This document shows, piece after piece, positions 1-10,443 of a stretch of DNA of 38,371 nucleotides (its first letter is position 1; each line of letters starts with the position of its first letter). Source of the DNA: Basidiobolus ranarum (lineage: Eukaryota; Basidiobolomycota; Basidiobolomycetes; Basidiobolales). The position numbers were made by a program, and so were the translations under genes. The notes below the pieces were generated by a model, which did not search any database, was not told where the DNA came from, and saw nothing but the letters and a program-made list of their open reading frames with translations. The stretch spans positions 1 through 38,371 of the forward strand of contig JASJQH010000047.1 in NCBI GenBank assembly GCA_040143965.1, read 5' to 3'.

Positions 1-102
1 TTGCTGCTGCTGCTGTTGTAACAGCTGTTGACGATGTTGTAACAGTTGTTGTTGCTGAAGCTGCTGCCATAATTCTTGATTCTGCTGAAAAGGATTTGAC
101 AT
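1..102 (-). CDS. Glutamine-rich protein, N-terminal fragment
   Basis: On the minus strand an open frame starts at an ATG at 102-100 (MSNPFQQNQELWQQL...) and runs off the left edge as a glutamine-rich stretch: about 20 of the 34 visible residues are Q, mostly CAG/CAA. Glutamine-rich N-termini are common in fungal transcriptional co-regulators and RNA-binding proteins, but nothing here identifies the family. The frame stays open for several codons upstream of the ATG, up to a possible acceptor (TTACTTAG, near 118 on the plus strand), so an earlier coding exon or a 5'-UTR intron is possible. The repeat is partly of pure CAG type and may vary in length between strains. Confidence 0.55.
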   Translation of the reverse strand, partial: MSNPFQQNQELWQQLQQQQLLQHRQQLLQQQQQQ

Positions 103-597
103 TAATGCAGTATGTGTCTAAGTAAGTATTTTCTCTGCTATTATTGTCTAATACTAGTATTGATGTATAATTAACAATTGACTACAATTTCGAAAACGCG
201 TTAGTTGGTTCTATTGGAAACGCGAAGCGAACAGCAAGAAAAAGACCATAGAATACCATCAACGTAAATTGTTGTAGTGAAAGAATATTACTCAAATTTG
301 GGGGATATATTCAATTGCCACCAAAACAGAACTAGACGAAATTAATAAGCATTTATTGGTTATTTTTTGATCAATTGATTTATGTTTTTGAGTCCATGTA
401 TGATCATGAAATGAGCTTAATTCGCACCAATTTAACATGATTGTCTGAAATTCAAGCCAGATATTAGCTGACAAAAATCTGTTTTATTGACAAATAATTG
501 GTCTAGGCGGGACGATGTAACAGATATAAAGAGTTATTTGGCTTGCAAACCAAGAATTTTACAAGAAAATATGTCAAAATAGCCAAGATTCGTACAC
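103..597. other. Spacer between two minus-strand genes
   Basis: This should hold the promoter of the Q-rich gene on its left and the 3' flank of the TTC14-like gene on its right. A minus-strand AATAAA-like signal (TTTATT on the plus strand near 481-488) lies about 110 nt past the TTC14-like stop codon. I see no other gene; the short frames here have no recognisable content. Confidence 0.5.
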
Positions 598-2307
598 TTA
601 ACGTCGAGAGTGCCGATCACGACGATAATCCCTACTGCGAGAGCGAGATCGCTCTCGGTGATGACGGCTTCTTCTACGAGAACTTGAATCAGGACTGTGG
701 TAATTATAAGCACTGTTATGTTGAGAAGAATTGTCTTCTTTAGATTGTCGACTGTCTACTAACTCCAAGTCAATCTTTTCAGGGCCGTAATGTTGCCATT
801 CACTTTGTTTATCAGGCACAATATGTTGGCTTACTTCTGAATGACTATAAGTGCTATGTTCAACTTCAGGTGACCGGCTACGATTCCGTTGAGAGTGTGA
901 CCTTTGATCTGCTCTACGATGCTCTTTCCCTTTTCGACTTCGGCGCCGATGACTATGACCAGAGGATCTTGACTCAACAGAGCGTGAGCGGGAGCGTGAC
1001 CTTCCATCAGGCGACCTTGATCTATATGAGTATTCAGAACAATCATCACTATCGTCTGAATCGTGTCGCCTACTATGACGACGACTTTTCTTCTTCTTTT
1101 TCTTTCGACTCTTATCTTTCTTGTGTTTCTTTTTTGAACTGTTATCGCCATATTCCGCTTCTTCTTGGTCGGGGTCATTGCTCCTTTTTTGTTGAGAATT
1201 CTCTTCTTGGATAGATTCGGTTCGAGTTAAGCACTAAACAATGGACTACTTAATAGAATTCTTATTAGTTGATCATAACGTGAAGATTTACCTCCACTTT
1301 GATTTTATCCAATGTTGCTTCCAGGTAGGCTCGAGCGTTAGTATGCTCTGGGTCAATCTCCAATGCTTTCTTGAACTCGTCCACTGCTTTGTAATAAGCT
1401 CCTGTATTTGCTAAACTAAAAACACATTTTAATTAAATTTATACATGCTGTGCTCCATAATATAGAAGGCTTTTTTTGTTTTACGTACGCAGCACCACGA
1501 GCAATATAGGCCTCTTTACATTTTCCGTAGATCTCTAATGCATGGTCATACTGCTTAATGGCCTCATGGTATTTGCCATCTTTAGCCAGCTTGACACCAG
1601 TTGCAACACTATTAATCAATACACTTTAGAATATGCCATTGGTTTGATAGTCTACATTAAATAACCCACGTATCGACGGCCCACTCTTGATTTTGAAATT
1701 CACGTAAGAGTAGATAATCTTCGTTGGAAGGAATATCATTTATGATCCTATTTCGGAGCAAGAATGGACTGATCAGTAATACAGTTCTTTCTTTCGATTA
1801 GTTCAAGTTTTCAATAGATAACATTCTACCTGTCTGTTAAAGTCTTCTCCGTCTCATCCAATACCCCTATGTAAGGATTAATCTGAAATTTACGTATAAC
1901 CAGTTCATTATATTCGGGGTTTTTGATTTCCACGTTTCTTTCTAAAAATCCTCTCCAGACTCTGGTCTCTAAGGTGGTTTTCGGTGGGGGTGGAATGTTG
2001 AAGCTCTCTATTTATCCGCGAAATGAGATTGGTTTTGGGGGGTTATAAGAGAGTTAGAATTAAAGTTAAAATATCGTTTCAAAAAGTAGTCTTTTTATTG
2101 AGTTTTCAGGATCACATTGTATATTAAAAGGAAAGAGAAAAACATGAACGTACCTATTTTATTTATATCAGTACCAAGTAAAGCAACTAATTTAGTTTGA
2201 ATTTTGGAGGAAGTACGAAAGTTTTCCAACAGTGTTTCAAAGGGTAATGGTTGTTCTACTGGTTGATTGACATTATTTAGAGAAGGACTCTCTGTAGGAT
2301 CGAGCAT
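598..2307 (-). CDS. TTC14-like TPR protein with RS/K-rich tail (6 exons)
   Basis: Six exons: 2307-2154, 2007-1830, 1768-1670, 1608-1489, 1415-1292, 1233-598. They join in frame to 436 aa. The protein has an acidic N-terminus (MLDPTESPSLNNV), a linker with a PPPPKTTLETRVWRGFL segment, and two TPR-like units: one from KLAKDGKYHEAIKQYDHALEI to ARGAAL, then AYYKAVDEFKKALEIDPEHT followed by NARAYL. The last ~210 residues are Lys-, Ser- and Arg-rich with RSRSRS and RRRSRHHRERSRSRSR runs. The order TPR pair then basic RS tail, and the 'NAR.YL' phrase, are typical of TTC14. Unlike animal TTC14, no S1 RNA-binding domain precedes the repeats. Such tails usually place a protein in the nucleus with splicing or mRNA factors; the role here is inferred. 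The exon 3 donor is the weak GTGGGT. Confidence 0.8.
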
Positions 2308-4288
2308 ATATATGTTAGAGAGAAGTGTCTATACGATGATGATGAAAAAAGGTGATGTCTAAATGCATAGATATATTAATTTCACCCACAGAATGAGGCG
2401 ACTAAATTATAATAACCGAACTATAATCAAAATATCCAGCCCTACCCCTTATTATGTTTAAAGTTAATCATAGAATACTGTTGTACATATTGTTGCTTTC
2501 AAGCATTACTTACCACAAACTGGGAGCAAGGAGCAAGTATAGCTAGACTTCCTTTTAGCCATTTTCAACAAATTATCGGGCGAACTTAAACCATGTTTTA
2601 TCCGGCCATAAATGACATCCAGGTTTCGATCTGGTTAAATAAATCGTACGGTTACTTACGTCTGTTAACTATCGGTGAACCTCTAAGCCGTGGAATGTGA
2701 CTTCACTTGACAAATACGGCGATCTCTATGCAAATAGTTCATAGGAGAATTTGATTACAGTGACACTCATTCAGAACGAGTAAATAAGCCCAAGGAAGGG
2801 GAGATATAATTCGTTTATTCGATGGATCATTTTAGGATTAGAACTGCTCTTGTACAGGCCATCTTCTACGTTATTCCATAGCGACATGTTGTGATTTTGA
2901 AAGTCACATTCTTCCAGGTAAAAAGTTGAATGAATGTTAGAAATATTCCAGTATTTGAACCTCAAATATACAAGCTGCATCAGGAATAGCTGGACCACTT
3001 GAATGTTTATTGGTTCAGTTTGCGCTACACAAGCTTCTTTGAACGCCATTGATATTTCTTTAGCTAATTGGGTATAAATGGAACGTTTACAGCATCAGGT
3101 AAAACATGAGTCATATTCTCAGTATGGGGGAGACTAAATATGTGAATGTTTTATGTCCGAAATGAAAATTCCCTAGCTACGTTCGAATTAACCGGATAGG
3201 TGCAACTCCTGTAAAAGGCATCATGGCAATCTAACGGCTATTGATGATTCTGGAAGGATTAATACTGGAGAGTGTGACAAACGAAGATTCCACCTACAGA
3301 TCAGAATCTACCCAAGTATTTAGAACAGCCACAGACTCGGCCATTGATTACTAATCAATATGGTACACAAGAGTAGCTTGTATTAATTTAGTCTTCTATG
3401 GTGAACGTCTTATATCCCTAATCAGTGATTATAACACCAGCGCTATCAATGAATGGATATTTTCGAATGGGCTTGATTTCACCTGACTTCCTTAATAGAA
3501 AATAACCGGATTCAGCCAGCTCCGTCTACAGTTTCTGTAATAGAACGAATGCTCAGAGTGGTGTGCATAACATGGAGATACAATAGATTTATTAGGGAAT
3601 TTACGGAATAACCTTTAAAATACCAACCGAGTCGACGCGATTTTATATTCAATATATATGTCAATTAGGTAGGATCAAACACTCCAAATTTGTTCTAAAA
3701 AACAACATGTATACTGAACATAGGAGGTACCAAAGCCATATGGGCCATCGACCCACTCTCAGTTGTGGGGTCTCTTGTCCAACTTGGGAAACATATGGTT
3801 GCTGTTACCCCTCCCAAAATAATGCTTTCTTTCCTTGAGCTTTGATCCTCTTATTTGGTTTCAATATATTTAATTAAAGTCACACAAGATGAGACAAGGC
3901 AAAATCATAAGACTGCTACTTCCATAGATCCTATCTAATCATTGTTGATAAATGAGAATGGGATCATTGAAAAAGGAATGGGGGAGGGGGACGGATGAGA
4001 GACATGAATGGTAAATGAAAACTGTTCAGAAAAAGGCGATGATGAGGTGTCAGAAAATCCACATTTTAACATGTACAGTCTCTATAATGAGCCAAAAATA
4101 TACGTAAAGAGTTACTTTGAACACACAACTGATGTAGATCAAAGTACCACAGTATTTACAGGTAAAGCGTGCTATTAAATAAAGTAGGTCAATGTTAGAA
4201 AAGCAAGAGACGGCTGTTCGACGAAAATGGTTGAACTATGGTGCAAGGATTGGCATCGGTATTATTCCTTGGAGTACTATAGAACATT
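2308..4288. other. Long spacer with weak coding-like frame
   Basis: About 2 kb between the start of the TTC14-like gene and the stop codon of velvet A. A 92-codon minus-strand frame (2771-3049, beginning MAFKEACVAQTEPINIQ) has a protein-like composition, but I recognise no family, and it has no clear splice partners. A degraded copy of the dispersed repeat described at 35.8-37.7 kb seems to lie at about 3560-3810. A G-rich run (GGGGGAGGGGG type) sits near 3964-3976. Nothing else is supportable. Confidence 0.4.
3560..3810 (+). repeat. Probable degraded copy of the 36-37 kb dispersed repeat
   Basis: Several blocks occur in the same order as in the copy at 35843-36085: TGGAGA..AGATTTATT, AGGTAGG.x.AAAC, AACATGTA, an AGGT block, ATATG, and GGGGTCTCTTG followed by CAA..TTG.GAA. 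The blocks are separated by small insertions, so this copy would be older than those on the right. The identity was judged by eye only. Confidence 0.4.
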
Positions 4289-5701
4289 CTACGAGTGCGG
4301 GATGTTTTGCTGACGAAGATAATTATCAAACAAAAGAGAGAACCCTTTATCCTCATGCTTGGTCAAGGATCCCCGAGCAGGTTCAAAGCTCACATAGAGA
4401 TTGGTATCTCGCTTGAAATTTGACTGATTTCCCGCCATCTGGACCTGGTTATTGATACGAGGATGTGAAGGAAGGTAAGATGACGCCGATATAGGGCCTT
4501 GAGAATGATAAGAAATGTCGGTGGGGTAAAAGTTTGTATCTCGGCGAAAGTTGGGACGCCGTTCATTTAAATTGAGTTGTGACAAGCTAGAGGTGGATAG
4601 TTGCATCTTGGTGTTTACTGATTTGTGCTGGTTAAAGGGTAATCTGGCCTGAGGCACAATCTCCTCTTCATCAATATCTTGTTCGAAATCCGAGTTATGT
4701 CCAGAGCTAGGGGATAGTGCGGAGCATCCGCCTCCATACCTCTCATACGAGCGCTTACCCTCCATTGGGAAAGATTCAATGCTACATAACACGGGAGATG
4801 ACGCTTTACGTTTTTTGGGAGATAAGTCAACAAACTCCGTGTCTTCGTGTCTTTCACCATTCCTAGTAAAGCCAAAGATAAATACCAATTCTCTACAGCG
4901 AAATATCACACAGTTAATCCACTTACTTTGGACGATCTTTGCGAATGCGAATTCGTACTCCTTGGTCCGAAAATACTCTACTGAGTGCAGTAGATTCAGA
5001 CATGCCAGGAAATAGCTTAGGCGAGTAAACGGTGAAGACATCCGAAACAACTGAGCAGAGATGCACGGCAGATCGACTGATTGATAAAACAATTAAGTTT
5101 GATGCAAATATTTCAAAATGTTGATTATTTGACGAACCTGATTATCTCATAGAGGTTGAAACGAAGACGAAATCTTCCCTCGAGTCTTACAGAAATATCC
5201 GGAAAAATAAAAAAGCCTTTCTCTGGATAATGAAAAGTTAGGTAACTGTGCTATCGTGGACAATTGAAGTAACTGAACTTACCACTCTGGTCAATATCTT
5301 TGAGTTTGTGTAAAGAGGATACAAGAGTTCCAGCAAGTCTTCTTGGTGGGATTTGCTCCGGATATTCATCCTGACTTGGCAACAAAGAAACATAAACCAT
5401 GAAGTTGGGGTTCTGTAGATATTCGTCGTCATTAGCATCACCATCAGTGCAAATCTGTACGACAGGAGGTGGATCGATAGGACGTCGATCTACTTTCTCT
5501 TTGGAACTACATAAACGTGCTTGGCGGGGCTGTTGACGCATTATCAAGCGATAGGACCTGAAGCATTTGTTTGCAAATGATGAATATGCAAACTTCAAGC
5601 ATGCTTGAACAATTGAAAATCTCTTACCTGTCAGGGCGATAACCGAAACGCTCAGAGCTTTGGATAAATTTATAACTTTGTGTTGAGTAACCTTTAGTCA
5701 T
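4289..5701 (-). CDS. Velvet-domain transcription factor A (5 exons)
   Basis: Exons 5701-5628, 5557-5283, 5222-5138, 5076-4927 and 4862-4289 join in frame to 385 aa. The velvet domain fills residues ~10-195: [18 protein letters not shown], then [12 protein letters not shown], then [38 protein letters not shown] and [12 protein letters not shown]. These are the Rel-like DNA-binding and dimerising elements of the fungal VeA/VelB/VosA family; 'QQP..AR.C...RRPIDPPP' is closest to the VosA/VelC type. Right after the domain is a nuclear localisation-like SPKKRKA, then an acidic patch ([10 protein letters not shown]) and a low-complexity tail. The tail carries two [12 protein letters not shown] motifs and ends [18 protein letters not shown]. 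Velvet proteins control sporulation, development and secondary metabolism as homo- or heterodimers. A TATATATA box (5845-5852) lies ~145 nt upstream of the start codon. Confidence 0.9.
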
Positions 5702-5844
5702 CTTCAGTGTAGACAAGAAGCAGGTAATGATTTAAGAGGATTGTATAAAATGTGTACAGCTAACGTGGGAGGGAGGTAATTTTATAAGGAGTATAAAGGA
5801 TGTAAAATCAAGAAAAAATGAAAATGTGCAAGACAATGGCAGTC

Positions 5845-5852
5845 TATATATA
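5845..5852 (-). promoter_or_regulatory. TATA box of velvet A
   Basis: A TATATATA run read on the minus strand, ~145 nt upstream of the velvet A ATG. Distance and sequence fit a fungal TATA element; no functional evidence is visible. Confidence 0.4.
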
Positions 5853-7517
5853 CGATCCTTGGTCACTATGGCACCAAAATCTCACTATATTGGATTATCC
5901 CTAAAATTAGTAACAGCCGCTAGAAATGCCGAGAGATTCATTTCGATTGTAATTCATGATTAGTACTTAAATGGGATATATACCTTGAGCGCAAGGTTAG
6001 TGAGCTGACTCATTTTAAAATCAGGTCGGTTGGATGCAACTCAACGAGAAGTTTCACTGAGCCTTGCTCATATATTTGGTCAAGGAATGCAGTCAACGCT
6101 TCTTAAGATTACCATTAGTATACTGTAACAACGTAAACCCATACGTATCTTACGTGTCGATGTATGTTTTGATCTCACATCGACCACTGGGCTACAATCT
6201 GACGTTACATACACTATAGCTGCATCGATTGCTAACTGGTTCTCTGATCCAGAGTCTTGTTGAAACAGGCTAGTCTCTGACGGTAAATAGCACTCACTCG
6301 TAAGCAATATTAGTACTAAGAAGGAGGTAGCACGGTTTTCAATTGGCTATGAGGCACTTAGTTAGGTTGAGCAATATATACAATACAAATATCAAGTGGC
6401 AAGTCCACTGGTGCCACAAGTGTTATTAGCGATGTATTCCGAAATCAATCAGCTGAGTCCAACAGAGTTCTCTAATGGCGGGTTTAATGTGAACATTTCT
6501 GTTACAACTTCGCACCGCTTGTGTTGATCGATCCTCACCTGTAATTAACATTATCTTCTACCATCTTCTCGTGACACATGCATTCGATGAATTCCAACAG
6601 ATGAAATCTGTGATGAGCTGCACAATCTCGGATTAAAAGGCCTGATTCTACTTATCTTGGAGTTGGCCAGTCAATTAGTCTACTAAAACCTTATTTGCTA
6701 TGCATCTACCCGTTATGGACTGAATCACGCTTGGGGATTATTGCCATTGGATTACATAATCCATCCATGTGATACCATCAAGATTTGGTGAGCAAATGGA
6801 AATCAATCCTAACCCTGAGCTCCACCCAAAGCGCCAACTCACGCCTTGAAACATTTTTTTGACGAAAGAAACACAGCCATGTGTACATTTCGTACATCTC
6901 CATTGGTGACGAAGCTTGGTCTGTGCCAATGTCACATCGTCCGGAGTGCTTTTATGATTACAGCTCGTCGCTCAAGGCCCCGATCGCCGACGATATCGGG
7001 ACTATGATTGGAGTCTTACATCACCTAAACCCTTTGGCGAGTCAAGGTCTTGTTGGCGATTCCATAGTGGTTCATTTATCGGGAAAAAACTCTGCTTTGG
7101 CTGTGGTTCTAGAGTGGAAACAAACTCTAACCTCTTCAAATCGCATTTGGATAGCCAAGTGCGGGTAACTTCCAATCACAGTGAAACAGATGCCATGGAT
7201 AAGGTAGCTGAACTCATGTCATAGCCCACAACCCATAATCCAGCATTCGACTCTACATCGATTGTTTAAACCAATTAGCGTTATAGCTCAGTTCGGATCA
7301 CGGCCACTCCTGGGAAAGGCAATCCCACATGTTGAGTTGCAACATCCATGAAATTCAAAATATTTTCAAAGTTGACGGAATCTCCGAATGAAACCTCCAG
7401 GGCTGCGGTAAATTAAGTAACTAAGCTCCAACTGTAAATTAACCCTATGGGAGGTGAAGGAGTGAGTGTGCTCAAGGTGCGATTCAGAATTTAGCCGACA
7501 TGTATGACTCTGTCTAC

Positions 7518-7556
7518 ATCAGTGCACCAGTGCACCAGTACACCCATGCACCAATA
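7518..7556. repeat. Short imperfect tandem repeat (GTGCACCA units)
   Basis: Four imperfect units of the form (A)GTGCACC / GTACACC / ATGCACC follow one another in about 38 nt. GTGCAC is itself palindromic. It lies in the velvet A-B spacer, far from either start codon. Confidence 0.5.
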
Positions 7557-8520
7557 CCTTTTGAGTCCATCATAACCCTCGTGACCTGGTTTGAATCCCT
7601 AGGTGATATAAGAGGTGATGCTAAGTGATCTAGTCAGATGGGCACAGTCTAGGTCGCAGAGACGAAGGCATGAAATGACCTTATCTAGCCCTAACCCGTA
7701 TCTCTGAATGTATATATTTTAATCATTCCAGTATCCATTTCCCACGATTCACCCCAATACTGTCAAGCCTTTCAAGAGCGTGGAATCTTGGGGAAAGCTA
7801 CCGTCATTTCAGCCAAGTACACCAACATTTTGCCCAGTATATCGGCTGGAAACGCCTATTGCTATCATTGGCCAACATAATTCATGCATCTACATACCAA
7901 TAGTCTTTCAAGGTGGGGCCAATGATGTTGTGGGGCTTATATACAATAGCAGGTAATGGTCGTGTTGTTTCTGGCTCGCATCCCTCTGTTCGTCACCATG
8001 ATTAGGCTCTGTGATCGAAAGTAAACATACACTCGTCAATAAATCTGCTATATATCTAGTTTGAAACTGAAACAAGCCCGAGCGGAGTGGAACTCACTAA
8101 ACTTTGAATAACGGGGTAGCCAATCCGAGTTCAATTTTCCTTCAGTAACAACATTGCGTAGAGCTAATCTCTCCCCCTGCGCTCCTTATTGGGAAGGTGG
8201 GTTTTTCCGGTCTGCTGAGTAATTTCGATCACTATGTAGCAAATTGTCCAAGGCAATATAATCACATTTGTTGGGGAGATTCGGATCTTTTTGCTCTCCA
8301 ACTCAAATTAGAATCGATAGTCTAGCTTTCTCCATATTAGTTGGCTATGCATATCTTCAAGGTGTGTTTTGGAAGCATCGAATCAATATGAACTCAAAAT
8401 AAGGGTTTTTGGCCACAATGACAAGATCACAATATCCAAAATTGGTACTTAATCAACAGTACATAAACCATAAATATATTGACAGCCCCTCTTCGGGCTC
8501 TCACTTTGTCAAGTTCTATG

Positions 8521-8550
8521 TATCTTTCTTTTTCTTTAACAGTATATAAC
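8521..8550 (+). promoter_or_regulatory. CT-rich tract and TATA box of velvet B
   Basis: A pyrimidine-rich run (TCTTTCTTTTTCTTTAAC) is followed by GTATATAAC at 8542-8550, about 60-70 nt upstream of the velvet B ATG at 8611. The arrangement resembles a fungal core promoter with a CT-rich initiator region. Confidence 0.4.
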
Positions 8551-8610
8551 CCATCATTCTTTACTCAGCTTAAACTATTTCAATCCTATTTCATTTAAAG
8601 TCCATTTTAC

Positions 8611-10084
8611 ATGAATAACCCTGGTTGTATACAACAGCCTCACTTTCTGACCACTCCACAGTGCTTTCGTCCTTTCACAACGAAGTGAGTGTTTCTTTGA
8701 GTGACTTCTCTTGTGGGAAATAGCATTTCTATCCAGCCTTCAGCACTACTTTTTTGGTTTGGTTCACGACTTATTTAGTTATTAAATTTTAGAAGCTGTC
8801 GTCTGAAAGTTAGACAACAACCTGTGCATGCTCGCTTGTGTAGTTCTAAAGAAAAAGTGGACAGACGTCCCATTGATCCACCACCTATTATACAGATAGA
8901 ATCTAATGATGGAGACGAGTATGTGCTATAATATTCTTCTTCTTTAGACTATATACTAATGCGATTTGCTCTGTTTTGATTGAATCGTACATGAAGTGAC
9001 CTCTTTCAAAATCCTAATATCATCTTGTTTGTTACTTTAATATCAGCCGATATAGCTCAACCTGAGTATATACATCCTAAATGCTTAACTGGGACCACAG
9101 TATCTTCTCTTTTTAAATTGAAAGACATCGACAACTCTGGTAAATACTCTTTGAGCCCACATGTCTCCTTTGACTCGATATTGAAGAGTGCAAGATAGCT
9201 CTTGCCTTTTTGTATTGCTTAAAAGGAGGATATATATGGAAATATATCTTTGCATAGCCATCTGACTTAACCATTGATGTACTTAGACGGTGGTTTTTTT
9301 GTTTTTCCCGATATTTCTGTCCGCTTAGAAGGACGGTTTCGACTTCGCTTCAGCCTTTATGAGATAAATAGGTTTGTAAAGAGACCACTAGCAGAAAATC
9401 AATCATATGTAGAATAATTACTAAATATACTCTGATGATTTAAAAGTACAAATGTCGAATATATCACTACTGAGCTTTCAGATCTGTTCACCGTTTACGC
9501 GCCAAAGCAGTTTCCTGGAATGTCAGAATCCACCCTGTTGTCTCGCTACTTTGCTGAGCAGGGTGTTCGGATTCGAATTCGTAAAGAAAATAGAATGCGA
9601 ACCATGAGGTATTGTTGAGAACTTTAATCTAATATACCAGGTCTGTATATACTAAATCAAAAATCATAGTGAGAATATCAATATCATAAAGCATAAACGG
9701 AAGCCTGATCACGAAACTTCACCATGCTTGTCACAAGATAGTGATCGAACCCGACGTGGTCTCAGCCCTACGTACATGGCTTCAACCGAGTCGGGGAGTC
9801 GGCCTTTACAAGATATTACCCGAGTACAACATCGTGCAGTTGACTACGAGAGTAGGTCGTGGTATTCCGAGGCAGCAGCAGTAAGGCCTATGGTGATGAA
9901 CACCACTAGTGAATTTAATCCATGTTTTCCACATGATAGCAATTTCTATCCAACCGTAAATACAACTACCATACAACCTAGACGACCTGAAGATGGATTT
10001 TCGACTTTATTTGACATGTATCTACAACAGAAAAACATCCCATACTCAAAGCCAACTCAGCACATGCGCCCACCAGAAAATTAG
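8611..10084 (+). CDS. Velvet-domain transcription factor B (6 exons)
   Basis: Exons 8611-8684, 8793-8918, 8997-9139, 9287-9371, 9447-9608 and 9670-10084 join in frame to 334 aa with no internal stop. The domain reads [75 protein letters not shown]. It is therefore an intact paralogue of velvet A. Exon 1 (74 nt) and the [12 protein letters not shown] exon (85 nt) have exactly the same lengths and phases in both genes. B has one additional intron (8919-8996) inside what is a single 275-nt exon in A. After the domain come a basic stretch (KHKRKP) that may act as a nuclear signal, and a tail holding [10 protein letters not shown] and a near-C-terminal [19 protein letters not shown]. Both tail motifs are shared with A. 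A likely AATAAA is at 10407-10412. Confidence 0.9.
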
Positions 10085-10294
10085 AACTAATTCCGGACTA
10101 GAATTTACAATCGAACTACCTCCCAATCCTGTCACATAAGCATCCAAGTCGTAATCAGATAATTAATTATGCTTGACGAGGGTAAGATCCCTACTTGAGC
10201 CAAACTTCACGAAACAATGGGACAACCTAAACATTTCTCGTTTAATTCTTATTTAATAGCAAAACAAAGCATAGCCATTCAATTTTCTGTCAAC

Positions 10295-10319
10295 GGACGC
10301 CAAGTATATTGTGGCGTCC
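10295..10319. terminator. 8-bp perfect hairpin downstream of velvet B
   Basis: GGACGCCA (10295-10302) pairs perfectly with TGGCGTCC (10312-10319) across a 9-nt loop. It is ~210 nt past the velvet B stop and ~90 nt before an AATAAA, so it would fall in the 3' UTR. It may be a 3'-UTR structure or chance; eukaryotic 3' ends do not need it. Confidence 0.4.
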
Positions 10320-10443
10320 ATCATTGTTTTAGGAAAGGATTCATTTTTGTTTTGAGTTATTGTATTATATATTGTCTCTTATCTACCCACTATCTAGTAG
10401 ATGATAAATAAACATCTTTATTTGATTTACTTTAGATTGAAAG

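Larger units (their letters stand above)
5702..8610. other. Intergenic region between the divergent velvet genes
   Basis: About 2.9 kb separating the two velvet start codons; both promoters must lie in it. TATA-like boxes are present at each end (5845-5852 for A on the minus strand, 8543-8549 for B). The middle (about 6590-7170) contains several stop-free, exon-like stretches on the plus strand, but they do not join into a gene I can recognise. A small tandem array of GTGCACCA-type units is at about 7520-7556. Two CCCTAACC/CCTAACCC telomere-like motifs occur near 6808 and 7688. Confidence 0.45.

Noticed and set aside
831-1214. Long frames on both strands over the TTC14-like tail
   Set aside because: They are out-of-frame shadows of the Arg/Ser/Lys-rich coding exon, whose repeated AGA/CGT/TCA-type codons leave other frames open.
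2600-2650. tRNA-like T-arm (CCAGGTTTCGATCTGG)
   Set aside because: The loop is one base too long and no matching acceptor, D or anticodon arms surround it on either strand.
4863-4926. Unspliced 267-codon frame through the last intron of velvet A
   Set aside because: It reads through a canonical GTAAGT...CTAG intron and would garble the end of the velvet domain; the spliced form gives [12 protein letters not shown] followed by the nuclear signal.
4192-5015. Plus-strand and alternative minus-strand frames over velvet A
   Set aside because: The spliced velvet A model explains the whole stretch with correct phases; the other frames have no recognisable content.
7297-7330. Similarity of the segment ACTCCTGGGAAAGGCA to ACTCCTGTAAAAGGCA at about 3206
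   Set aside because: Only ~16-25 nt match, with no extension on either side; too short to claim a repeat or shared gene fragment.
8611-10084. Velvet B as a pseudogene
   Set aside because: The apparent breaks are introns; with them removed, all six exons join in frame and all domain blocks are kept.
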